Positions 34,550-43,865 of a stretch of 64,000 nucleotides of DNA are shown in pieces. The notes under the pieces are model-generated. The model ran no database searches, was not told where the DNA came from, and saw nothing but the letters and a program-made list of their open reading frames with translations. Position numbers and translations under genes: made by a program. Source of the DNA: Duganella sp. OV510 (GTDB taxonomy: Bacteria; Pseudomonadota; Gammaproteobacteria; Burkholderiales; Burkholderiaceae_D); NCBI RefSeq assembly GCF_900100205.1, contig NZ_FNEQ01000002.1:186001-250000 (forward strand), written 5' to 3'. Within the stretch, counting starts at the first letter, position 1. Each line of letters starts with the position of its first letter.

Positions 34550-35824
34550 TTAATCGGTATCGAGGTCGCTCTTGTCCAGTTCTGCGCCCATCAGCAATTG
34601 CGCCTGCTCACTCGGCAGCGCCTCCACGGTTTTCAGCTTGCGCGCCATGACGCGGCTGCGCGTTTCGGCCGACTCGATATTCTTGGCGGCGCGCTCCAGC
34701 GTCAACTTGGTTGCGGCCAGCACGTCGCCGAATTTGGAGAACTCGGTTTTTACCGCGCCCAGCACCTGCCACACTTCCGACGAACGCTTTTCCAGCGCCA
34801 GTGTGCGGAAGCCCATCTGCAGGCTATTCAGCAACGCGGTCAGCGTCGACGGGCCGGCGATGCTGATGCGATTCACGCGTTGCAGTTCATCGGCCAGGCC
34901 GGGACGGCGCATCACTTCCGCATACAGGCCCTCGGTGGGCAGGAACAGGATCGCGAAATCGGTGGTGTGCGGCGGCGAGACATATTTCTCGGAGATGGTG
35001 CGCGCCTCGTTGCGCACCGCGCGTTCCAGTTCGCGGCCGGCCTGCGTCACGCCTTCGGCATCGGCGCTATCAGCCGCTTCCAGCAGGCGCTCGTACTGCT
35101 CTTTCGGGAACTTGGCGTCGATCGGCATCCACACTGGCACACCATTGTCGTTATGGCCCGGCAGCTTGAGCGCAAACTCCACGCGCGCGCCGCTGCCGGC
35201 GATCGTCTCGACGTTCTTCGCATACTGATCGGGCGTGAGCACCTGCTCCAGCAGCATTTCCAGCTGCACTTCGCCCCAGGTGCCGCGCGTTTTCACATTG
35301 GTCAGCACACGTTTCAGGTCGCCGACGCCCAGCGCCAGCTGCTGCATCTCGCCCAGTCCCTGGTGCACGCGTTCCAGCCGTTCGGACACCTGCTGGAACG
35401 ACGCGGTCAGCCGCGACTCCAGCGTGGCGTGCAGCTTCTCATCCACCGTCTTGCGCATCTCTTCGAGACGCGCACCGTTGTCGGCTTGCAGATCCTTGAT
35501 CTTCAGTTCCAGCGTGGCGCGGATTTCCTCCATGCGCTGATGCATGGTGTCGGAGAACTGCTTCAGGCTGCGCGCCTGTTCGTTGCGGCCCACCAGTCCC
35601 TGCGCTTCCAGCTGGCGGCGCATCGCGTCGAACTGCTGCACCGACGCGGCGTTGCTGGCCTGCGCGGTGGTTTGCAATTGCATGCGTACCTCACGCTCGA
35701 CCCGCTCGATGCGTTCGGCCAGATCACCCGCTGGCCCGCTGCGCGAGCGCAGCATCGCCATCACCTGCAATACGATGACGGCGATCAGCGCCGCCAGCAA
35801 CACGAAGAACTCGATCTGGCTCAT
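34550..35824 (-). CDS. rmuC: DNA recombination protein RmuC
   Basis: The 424-residue product has a single N-terminal membrane helix (residues 4-24, [20 protein letters not shown]) and a long coiled coil to about 200. The conserved RmuC nuclease-like domain follows: [41 protein letters not shown] and [16 protein letters not shown]. RmuC limits inversions at short inverted repeats; it is predicted to be a membrane-tethered PD-(D/E)XK nuclease. The gene lies four bases after the truncated hemoglobin gene and ten before the CoA transferase gene in a tight minus-strand run. Confidence 0.93.
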   Translation of the reverse strand: MSQIEFFVLLAALIAVIVLQVMAMLRSRSGPAGDLAERIERVEREVRMQLQTTAQASNAASVQQFDAMRRQLEAQGLVGRNEQARSLKQFSDTMHQRMEEIRATLELKIKDLQADNGARLEEMRKTVDEKLHATLESRLTASFQQVSERLERVHQGLGEMQQLALGVGDLKRVLTNVKTRGTWGEVQLEMLLEQVLTPDQYAKNVETIAGSGARVEFALKLPGHNDNGVPVWMPIDAKFPKEQYERLLEAADSADAEGVTQAGRELERAVRNEARTISEKYVSPPHTTDFAILFLPTEGLYAEVMRRPGLADELQRVNRISIAGPSTLTALLNSLQMGFRTLALEKRSSEVWQVLGAVKTEFSKFGDVLAATKLTLERAAKNIESAETRSRVMARKLKTVEALPSEQAQLLMGAELDKSDLDTD

Positions 35825-35828
35825 GGCA

Positions 35829-36221
35829 TCAATCCGGTTTGTTACGCATCCAGTCCGCAGTCTGGAAGAAGGAATTCATCAGGCGTACGCGCAGTTCGGT
35901 GTCGATGCCGACATCTTCCATCGCCCACGCCATGCAGCGCAGCCACTGGTCGCGCTCCTGCGTGCCGATGGCGAACGGCATGTGCCGCATGCGCAGGCGT
36001 GGATGGCCGTGCGCCTGCTGGTACAGGTCCGGACCGCCCATCCAGCCGCTAAGGAACATGAACAGGCGCTGGTTGGCATTATCCAGCGATGGGCCATGCA
36101 CAGAGCGCAGCAATTGAAACTCGGGTTCGAGTTCCATCAAATCATAAAAGCGGTTGACCATCTCGCGGATGGTCGATTCGCCGCCGATTACTTCGTAGAG
36201 GGTGCGGGATTCTTCAGTCAT
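35829..36221 (-). CDS. Group II truncated hemoglobin (trHbO-like)
   Basis: This is a 130-residue 2-on-2 globin. The sequence GWMGGPDLYQQAHGHPRLRMRHMPFAI is the hallmark of group II truncated hemoglobins and gives the proximal histidine as His80. Trp93 (in ERDQWLRCM) matches the conserved Trp G8. Such globins bind O2 tightly and are linked to oxygen delivery, NO detoxification or peroxide handling. It starts only 15 bp after jqsA ends, on the same strand, so it is probably in the autoinducer synthase transcript. No strong Shine-Dalgarno sequence is visible. Confidence 0.92.
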   Translation of the reverse strand: MTEESRTLYEVIGGESTIREMVNRFYDLMELEPEFQLLRSVHGPSLDNANQRLFMFLSGWMGGPDLYQQAHGHPRLRMRHMPFAIGTQERDQWLRCMAWAMEDVGIDTELRVRLMNSFFQTADWMRNKPD

Positions 36222-36236
36222 ACCCGCAATGATAGC

Positions 36237-37469
36237 TTATACCAGCGCCAGCTTGCGCAAGCGCCGCGTGGACGACCAGTTGTCCAGATCAGCCTCGCCA
36301 CGGATCGCATCGCAGGCATCGACGATGCGCGCCAGCTGTGCGCGGTCCAGGCCGGAATTGAGTGTCAGCCGCACCAGCGAGCGGTTCTTGGGCGTGGCCG
36401 GCGCGCAGAACATGGCGCCGTAGATACCGTGCCGTTCCAGCAGCTTGCGCAGCGCCAGTGTCTTCGGTTCCGGCCCCGGCTCCAGCGCGATGATCTGCTC
36501 CGTGCCGTCGCTGACGTTGTAGCCCAGCGCGCCCAGTTCCTCGCGCAAGGCGCGTGAGTGCCGGTGCAGTGCGGCGCGGCGCTCATCGGCGGCGGCGATG
36601 AAATCGATGGCAGCGTCGAACCACGCCAGTTCGTGCCCCAGCAGGCAGGAACTGAAAATCGCCGGTCGCGATTCCGACAGAAAGTAGCCCTTGAAATAGC
36701 TGCTGCACGTAATAAAACCGGCGCGCCCGGCAAACGCCTTGGCCAGTGACGCCGTGCGGAAATGCACCCTGTCGCTCAAGCCCAGTGCCGCCACCAGGCC
36801 GGCGCCGCGCGGCCCGTGCGTGCCCAGCGAATGCGATTCATCGACAATCAGCATGCAGCCATTGCGCTCGGCGAGCTGCACCAGCTCCGCCAGCGGCGCG
36901 ACGCTGCCGTTGGTGCTGTACAGCGCGTCGACCACGATCAAGCCGCGCCCGTGACGCTGCAACTGCTTCTGCAAATGTTCCATGTCGTTGTGCAGGAAGG
37001 ACACCGGCAAGGCACCAGCCGACTGCACGCCCTCCCACAGCGAGGCATGCGCCTGCATGTCCAGATACACCGGGATGCCGGGCCCGGCCAGCGTCTGCAC
37101 CAGTCCCACATTGGCGGCCCAGCCGGATTGCGCAAGGATGCCGTCCTCCGCGCCCATGAAGTGCGCCAGCTTGCGCTCCAGCTGGTGTTGCGCGCTGCCT
37201 TCTTGCAGGTAGACAGCCGACATCAGCAGCTCGCCCTGGCTGCTTTGCAGCGCCTTCACCTGCGCGCCTACCAGCGCCGGCTCGCCGGCCAGACACAGAT
37301 AATCGTTCCCGGCAAGGAACACTGCGCTGGCAGGCGTCGGCTGCCAGGCGTGCGGATGCTCGCCACCCAGCAGTTCGGCGATGCGGGTGACGTAATGCAG
37401 GTCCATCCTGCGGCTGACGAAATCAGGGAAATGTGCTGGGAATTGGTGTTGGGCAATCGCGTGCGTCAT
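36237..37469 (-). CDS. jqsA: Alpha-hydroxyketone autoinducer synthase (JqsA/CqsA/LqsA family)
   Basis: This 410-residue PLP enzyme of the alpha-oxoamine synthase family is predicted to condense an acyl-CoA with an amino acid to make a CAI-1/LAI-1-type alpha-hydroxyketone signal. Key residues are His141 (MQAHASLWEG), Asp210 (LIVDESHSLGTHGPRGAG) and the PLP lysine Lys244 (ASLAKAFAGRAGF). I chose the ATG at 37467-37469 because AAGGAG lies seven bases before it; a longer frame adds a poorly matching extension. Divergent neighbours jqsS and jqsR confirm a Jqs/Cqs/Lqs quorum-sensing cluster as described in Janthinobacterium and Duganella, where it affects violacein. A plain biotin-synthesis enzyme (BioF) is less likely because of this context. 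Confidence 0.9.
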   Translation of the reverse strand: MTHAIAQHQFPAHFPDFVSRRMDLHYVTRIAELLGGEHPHAWQPTPASAVFLAGNDYLCLAGEPALVGAQVKALQSSQGELLMSAVYLQEGSAQHQLERKLAHFMGAEDGILAQSGWAANVGLVQTLAGPGIPVYLDMQAHASLWEGVQSAGALPVSFLHNDMEHLQKQLQRHGRGLIVVDALYSTNGSVAPLAELVQLAERNGCMLIVDESHSLGTHGPRGAGLVAALGLSDRVHFRTASLAKAFAGRAGFITCSSYFKGYFLSESRPAIFSSCLLGHELAWFDAAIDFIAAADERRAALHRHSRALREELGALGYNVSDGTEQIIALEPGPEPKTLALRKLLERHGIYGAMFCAPATPKNRSLVRLTLNSGLDRAQLARIVDACDAIRGEADLDNWSSTRRLRKLALV

Positions 37470-37555
37470 GGTAAATCTCCTTGTGGTCTGGACAAAAAAG
37501 GTTGTTTTTTTGTGAACTACAGCCCCCACCATGCGGCCAAAAAAACTCATTGAGA

Positions 37556-37569
37556 TTGATACGGATCAA
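37556..37569. promoter_or_regulatory. Perfect FNR-type box 1 (TTGAT-N4-ATCAA)
   Basis: TTGAT ACGG ATCAA matches the FNR/ANR consensus in all ten fixed bases; the outer A/T pair extends the palindrome to ATTGAT/ATCAAT. Its centre is 93 bp upstream of the jqsA ATG and 81 bp upstream of jqsS. It would suit class II activation of jqsA from a start near 37521, though no good -10 is visible there. Confidence 0.65.
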
Positions 37570-37621
37570 TTACTGTTTTGATATTCCAGAACACGTTGTA
37601 AATTAAGGCGATGATGGCAAC

Positions 37622-37635
37622 TTGATAAAAATCAA
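37622..37635. promoter_or_regulatory. Perfect FNR-type box 2 (TTGAT-N4-ATCAA)
   Basis: TTGAT AAAA ATCAA is a second full consensus match in the same 174-bp intergenic region. It ends eight bases before the jqsS start codon, a position that would block transcription or elongation rather than activate it. A further half site TTGAT lies at 37578-37582. Confidence 0.6.
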
Positions 37636-37643
37636 ACGTCACC

Positions 37644-38909
37644 ATGAGGCTCCCGCCGCACGAACCCTGGAAGCGCTGGCAGCACGGACTGGTCCAGTCG
37701 CTGCTGCAATACCACGGCCGCGAAGACCATGCGACCGTGCGCGTGCTGCTGCTGGCCTGCATCGGCACGGTGGGCATGCCGCTGTACTACGTGATCTGGC
37801 AGCATTTCTTCCCGCAGGAATACGAGTCGCTGCCGCTACGCCTGGTCGGCATCCTGCTGTGCGCGCTCGGCCTGTTCGCGCGCCAGTTCAGCCGCCAGAT
37901 GCTCAATCTGTACCTGCTGGTCGCGCTCAGCTACATCTTCCCGTTCTTCTTCACTTTCATGTTCCTGATGAACCACGCCTCGGGTGTGTGGAGTGAATCG
38001 CTGCTGATTGGGCTGGTGGTGCTGTTCCACTTCGATACCGGCCTGGCGCTGCGCGCCTATGCCATCGGCACCGCGCTGGCCTGCGTGGCGGCGGTGGCGA
38101 TGGGCGCCGGCGACATGCTGTCCAGCCGCGCGGCGCTGCAGCAGTTGCCGATCCACTGGTTCACCATCGCTGTGCTGTCGGTGGCCAAGATCAGCCGCCA
38201 CGTGCTGGCGCAGGAAAAGCTGGCCGGCATGGGCGCCGGTCTGGCCACGGTGGCACACGAACTGCGCACGCCGCTCACCAGTGTTGACGCCAATGTGCGC
38301 GGCCTGCTGCGCAAGATGGCCGACGCCCAGGGCCAGAGCGCGGAGGATCGCCTGACCATCATCGACGCGCTGGCGCGCATCCAGTTCGAGGTGCGCCACA
38401 TGAACCACATGATCGATCTGTTCCTGCTGAGCGCCACGGCGGTGCGGCAAAACCTTCGTCCGGTAGAGACGGTGTCGATGGAGACGGTAGTGGAGGCAGT
38501 GCTGAAGCGCTATCCCTTCGTCAGCACCAAGCAGCAAAAGATGGTCAAGCTGGAAATGCGCCACAACTTCCAGTTCGCCGGACAGACCGAACTGGCGGTG
38601 GTGGTGCTGCTCAACCTGTTGCGCAATGCGCTGCGCGCCGTGCAGCGCGCCGGCAAGGGGCGCGTGCGCATTGTCATTGATGGCGGCCATCAGCCGCCAC
38701 GACTGCTGTTCATCGACACCGGCTGCGGCATTGCGGCGTCGCAGTTGTCGATGATCTTCCAGCGTTTCTACTCGCATCCGCCACACAACGGCGCCGGCAT
38801 CGGGCTGGCGCTGTGCAAGGAGATCATGGACGCGTGGCGCGCCCATATCCGTTGCGTATCGCGCGAGAGCGCCTACGCCATTTTCATTCTTGAATTCCCC
38901 TTGAGGTGA
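37644..38909 (+). CDS. jqsS: Quorum-sensing sensor histidine kinase JqsS
   Basis: The 421-residue product has about six membrane helices in its first 190 residues, the CqsS/LqsS layout. The kinase core follows: H-box VAHELRTPLTS with His205, N-box LLNLLRNALRAV, and G boxes FIDTGCGIAAS and HNGAGIGLALCKEIMD. It should sense the alpha-hydroxyketone made by JqsA and pass phosphate to JqsR. Unlike CqsS it has no C-terminal receiver domain; in that it resembles LqsS. The start is the first ATG after an in-frame stop at 37626-37628, and no Shine-Dalgarno is visible. The second FNR-type box covers its presumed leader. Confidence 0.9.
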   Translation: MRLPPHEPWKRWQHGLVQSLLQYHGREDHATVRVLLLACIGTVGMPLYYVIWQHFFPQEYESLPLRLVGILLCALGLFARQFSRQMLNLYLLVALSYIFPFFFTFMFLMNHASGVWSESLLIGLVVLFHFDTGLALRAYAIGTALACVAAVAMGAGDMLSSRAALQQLPIHWFTIAVLSVAKISRHVLAQEKLAGMGAGLATVAHELRTPLTSVDANVRGLLRKMADAQGQSAEDRLTIIDALARIQFEVRHMNHMIDLFLLSATAVRQNLRPVETVSMETVVEAVLKRYPFVSTKQQKMVKLEMRHNFQFAGQTELAVVVLLNLLRNALRAVQRAGKGRVRIVIDGGHQPPRLLFIDTGCGIAASQLSMIFQRFYSHPPHNGAGIGLALCKEIMDAWRAHIRCVSRESAYAIFILEFPLR

Positions 38910-38912
38910 ATC

Positions 38913-39920
38913 ATGCATCTACCCGTCTACGCCCATCCGACGCTGACCGTGCTGGTCGACGACAGCGATTCATTTTTGCGCAGCTTGTCGTTCCAGCTCG
39001 ATCCCATGCTGGCCAACAAAACCTTCCACGACACCACCGAGGCACTGCACTGGCTGCGCGCCAGCGCACCGGACAGCGCGGTGCCGCTGCATGTCAATTT
39101 CGACATGCAGAACCTGCCGGCCGATCAATGCAATGTGGCGCTCGATCTGGAGCGCATCTACCGCATCGCCGAGCAGCGCGAGCGTTTCGCCACGCCATCG
39201 GTGCTGGTGGTGGATTACTCGATGCCGCAAATGAATGGGCTGGAATTCTGCGCAGCGGTGGCGCACCTGCCGTGCAAGAAGATCCTGTTCACCGGCGCGG
39301 CTGACGAGAAGGTCGCGGTCAGCGCCTTCAACCGGGGCCTGATCGACCGCTACATCAAGAAGAGCGACGACCATGCGCTGGATATTCTGGAGATGGAAAT
39401 CGCCACCATGCAGGACTGCTACTTCGACAGCCGTTCCGACATATTGCGCGAGATGGTGGCGCTGCACGATTACCGCTTCCTGACCGATGCGGCGCTGGCG
39501 GAAGTGGTGCGGGAACTCAAACGTTCACTGGGCTTTGTCGAGCACTACATCTTCCCCAATCCCACTGGTGTGCTGTTCCTCGACCAGCATGGCAAAGCCA
39601 CGTTGATGGCGATCGAAACCGAGCAAAGCATGCAGTCGCAGTATGAGATCGCGCGCGACAGCGAGGCGCCGCGCTCGCTGCTGCGCGCCTTGCTGGAGCG
39701 GCGCGTGCTGACTTTCTTCAGCGCGCCTTTCGGTGATGGCATGTACAGCAGCGGCATGGCAGAGAACTGGCACCGCTACAGCGCGGCGCCGCACATCTGC
39801 CACGGCAAGGAAACATATTACTGGGCGCTGTTCGACCTGCCCGGCCACTACTTCGATCAGCGCCCCTATGCCTACGCGCAGTTCGTCCAGGCGCAGCAAC
39901 CGATATCCGCAGCCGCCTGA
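38913..39920 (+). CDS. jqsR: Response regulator JqsR without a DNA-binding domain
   Basis: This is a 335-residue receiver protein. It contains the acidic pair in TVLVDDSDSFLRSL (Asp16/17), the phospho-acceptor Asp101 in VLVVDYSMPQMNGLEF, and the switch residues in KILFTGAADEK and DRYIKKSDDH. The receiver is unusually long because of an insertion between strand 1 and the phospho-site (about residues 40-95). The C-terminal half (about 165-335) has no helix-turn-helix, GGDEF, EAL or HD motif that I recognise. This is the LqsR-like type, whose output mechanism is unclear. It starts three bases after jqsS with a GAGGTGA ribosome site. Confidence 0.88.
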   Translation: MHLPVYAHPTLTVLVDDSDSFLRSLSFQLDPMLANKTFHDTTEALHWLRASAPDSAVPLHVNFDMQNLPADQCNVALDLERIYRIAEQRERFATPSVLVVDYSMPQMNGLEFCAAVAHLPCKKILFTGAADEKVAVSAFNRGLIDRYIKKSDDHALDILEMEIATMQDCYFDSRSDILREMVALHDYRFLTDAALAEVVRELKRSLGFVEHYIFPNPTGVLFLDQHGKATLMAIETEQSMQSQYEIARDSEAPRSLLRALLERRVLTFFSAPFGDGMYSSGMAENWHRYSAAPHICHGKETYYWALFDLPGHYFDQRPYAYAQFVQAQQPISAAA

Positions 39921-39927
39921 CAGGCGA

Positions 39928-42462
39928 TCAGGCTTCGCGCAGTGTTTGCAGCGGTGGCTGGCGCAGCACGTTGCGCAGTCCCAGCCAGCCACCGGCGATG
40001 GCGCACACGGCGCCGGCCACAAGACCGACCAGCCACACGGCAGGACTGAACTCCCAGGCAAACTTGAACTGGTAGGTGGCCAGCGCCCAGCCCATGGCCG
40101 CCGCGCCGGTCGCCGCGAGCACGCCGGACAGCGCGCCGACCAGCGTAAATTCGATCAGCTGCGCCTGCGACAGCTGCTTGCGCGTGGCGCCCAGTGCGCG
40201 CAACAGGCCCGCTTCACGTGTGCGCTCGTCCTGGGAACCCATCAGCGCCGCATACAGCACCAGCACACCGGAAGCCAGCGTGAAGATGAACAGGAACTCC
40301 ACCGCCGTAATTACCTGGTCCAGCACTGCCTGCACCTGGCGCAGGATGCCGCCAACATCGACGATGGTCAGGTTCGGATAATCACGCGTCAGCGCGTTCA
40401 TCACCGCGCCCTGCCCTTGCGGCAGGTGGAAGGCGGTGATCCAGCTTTGCGAGATATCGGTCATCGCTGCCGGGTTGATGATGGCGAAGAAGTTGACCCG
40501 CATCGAGCCCCAATCCAGCTTGCGGATGCTGGTGATGGTGACATCCACCGGCGAACCAGCGATATCGAAACGCAGCTTGTCGCCCAGCTTCCAGCGCAAC
40601 GTCTTGGCTATGCCCTCTTCCACCGACACTTCAGGGGAGCCTGGCTTGTCCTCGAACCATTTGCCGTCGACGATCTTGTTCCCGGCCTGCATCTGCGCCA
40701 TGGTCGACAGGTTGAACTCGCGGTCGGCGAGGCCGCGCGCACGGTCCTCGGTATAGGTTTCGGCGGTGACTGGCTGGCCATTCACCTGCGTCAGGCGGCC
40801 GCGTATCATCGGGTACTGCGGCGCGTAATCAACGTTCGCCGCCTTCAGCCGCCTGGCGATATCCGCGCCCTGCTCCGGCTGGATGTTGATGATGAAGCGG
40901 TTTGGCGCATCAGCCGGCGTGGCGTTGCGCCAGGCGGTCATCAGGTCGCCGCGCACCACGGTCAGCACCAGCAGCGCCATCATGCCCAGCGCCAGCGACA
41001 CCACCTGCACAATCGTGGCGCCGGGGCGGCGCTGCAGCGACGTCACCGCGAAGCGCCAACTTTGATGGTCGATGGCACCGCGCAGCGAACGCAGCGAGCG
41101 CAGTCCCAGCCAGGCCACCAGGCCGAACACCGCGAACGCGCCAAAGAAACCGAGCGCCGTGTACAGCGCCATTTTCGGATCGCCGGCCTGCCACAGCAGC
41201 AGCGCGACAAAGCCGGCCATGCCGATGCCGTAAGTGGCCAGCGCGCTGGCTTTCGGCGGCTCCTGTTCGCGGCGGATCACGCGGTTGTGTGGCACCTTGC
41301 GCAGTTGCAGTATCGGCGGCAGCGCGAAGGCGGCCAGTAGCAGGATGCCGATCGCCATGCCTTGCAGTGCCGGGAAGATGGTTGGCGGCGGCAGCTCTGC
41401 CGATACCAGCGAACCCAGCACCTCCAGCAGCACATAGTGCGCGCCAAAGCCGACTGCTACGCCGAGTGCGCTGCCAACCACGCCGACCAGCAGGAATTCG
41501 ATCAGGTACATGGCGGTGACCTGGTTCTGCGTCAGGCCCAGGCAGCGCAGCATGGCGCAGGCGTCCAGGTGGCGCTGCATGAAGCGGCGCGCCGCCATCG
41601 CCACGGCCACCGCCGCCAGCATCGCCGACAGCAGGCCGACCAGTGACAGGAAGCGGTCGGCGCGTTCCAGCGTGGTTTCCATTTCAGGGCGGCCATCCAG
41701 CGATTCCACGCGCACGCCCTTGATATTGTTGTTCTTGATTTGCGCCTTCAGCCATTCTTCGTAATCCTTGGCGGCCTGGGCGCCATTCTTCAGCGACGGC
41801 GGCGCGCCGATCAGCATGCGGTAGTTGACGCGCGAGCCGGGCTGGATCAGGTTGGTGGCTTCCAGATCCGCCAGCGCGAACATCACGCGCGGCGCGAAGG
41901 CCAGGAAGTTGGCGCCACGATCCGGCTCCGCCGCGATCAGTTGCGTGATGGTGAATTTTTTGTCGCCCAGCTGGATCTGCTGGCCGACGCGGGTATCCAG
42001 GCTGCCCAGCAAGCCCGGCTCCACCCACACGGTGCCGGGTGCGGGCACGCTGCTGGCAGCGGCGCCGATGCTCTGCTCCGCCTGCGCCGCATCGGTGGTG
42101 GTCTTGACCTTGCCACGCAGCGGGTAGCCGGGGCCGACCGCTTTCAGTGCCGACAATACCGATGTCGATTGCTCGCCCTCGCCCGCCTGCGCCATGCTGG
42201 GGAAGCTGATGGTGTCGGTCACCACCAGGCCGCGCTGCACGGTTTGCGCGCGCCAGTCGGCGCGCACCGGCAAGTCGGCGCTGACCACCACGTCGGCGCC
42301 CAGTAGCTGGTGCGCGTCGCGATCCAGACCGCTGCGCAGGCGGTCGATGAAGAAGCCGGTGGCGGACAAGGCGGCCACCGCCACCGTCAGCGCGATCAGC
42401 AGAAAGCGCAGTTGGCCGGCGCGCCAGTCGCGCGCCGTCATGTTGAGGGCGAGTTTGAACAT
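39928..42462 (-). CDS. YbbP-type FtsX-family ABC transporter permease
   Basis: This is an 844-residue permease with two FtsX-type units. There is an N-terminal helix near 18-40 and a large periplasmic domain. Helices near 280-430 include FMQRHLDACAMLRCLGLTQNQVTAMYLIEFLLVG, then a second periplasmic part, and a last helical group (residues about 725-830) has EAGLLRALGATRKQLSQAQLIEFTLVGA. The YbbA-YbbP family is thought to move lipids or lipoproteins. No partner ATPase gene is next to it in this window. It starts immediately after the deaminase stop codon (no gap), so they form an operon. It converges with jqsR across seven bases. Confidence 0.88.
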   Translation of the reverse strand: MFKLALNMTARDWRAGQLRFLLIALTVAVAALSATGFFIDRLRSGLDRDAHQLLGADVVVSADLPVRADWRAQTVQRGLVVTDTISFPSMAQAGEGEQSTSVLSALKAVGPGYPLRGKVKTTTDAAQAEQSIGAAASSVPAPGTVWVEPGLLGSLDTRVGQQIQLGDKKFTITQLIAAEPDRGANFLAFAPRVMFALADLEATNLIQPGSRVNYRMLIGAPPSLKNGAQAAKDYEEWLKAQIKNNNIKGVRVESLDGRPEMETTLERADRFLSLVGLLSAMLAAVAVAMAARRFMQRHLDACAMLRCLGLTQNQVTAMYLIEFLLVGVVGSALGVAVGFGAHYVLLEVLGSLVSAELPPPTIFPALQGMAIGILLLAAFALPPILQLRKVPHNRVIRREQEPPKASALATYGIGMAGFVALLLWQAGDPKMALYTALGFFGAFAVFGLVAWLGLRSLRSLRGAIDHQSWRFAVTSLQRRPGATIVQVVSLALGMMALLVLTVVRGDLMTAWRNATPADAPNRFIINIQPEQGADIARRLKAANVDYAPQYPMIRGRLTQVNGQPVTAETYTEDRARGLADREFNLSTMAQMQAGNKIVDGKWFEDKPGSPEVSVEEGIAKTLRWKLGDKLRFDIAGSPVDVTITSIRKLDWGSMRVNFFAIINPAAMTDISQSWITAFHLPQGQGAVMNALTRDYPNLTIVDVGGILRQVQAVLDQVITAVEFLFIFTLASGVLVLYAALMGSQDERTREAGLLRALGATRKQLSQAQLIEFTLVGALSGVLAATGAAAMGWALATYQFKFAWEFSPAVWLVGLVAGAVCAIAGGWLGLRNVLRQPPLQTLREA

Positions 42463-43865
<1,403 letters not shown>

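Noticed and set aside
36237..37469. The alpha-oxoamine synthase considered as BioF of biotin synthesis
   Set aside because: No other biotin genes are near, and divergent jqsS-jqsR genes place it in an autoinducer locus.
39928..42462. The FtsX-type permease considered as LolC/E or MacB
   Set aside because: Length, two large periplasmic parts and absence of an ATPase domain fit the YbbP type better; no LolD-like gene adjoins.
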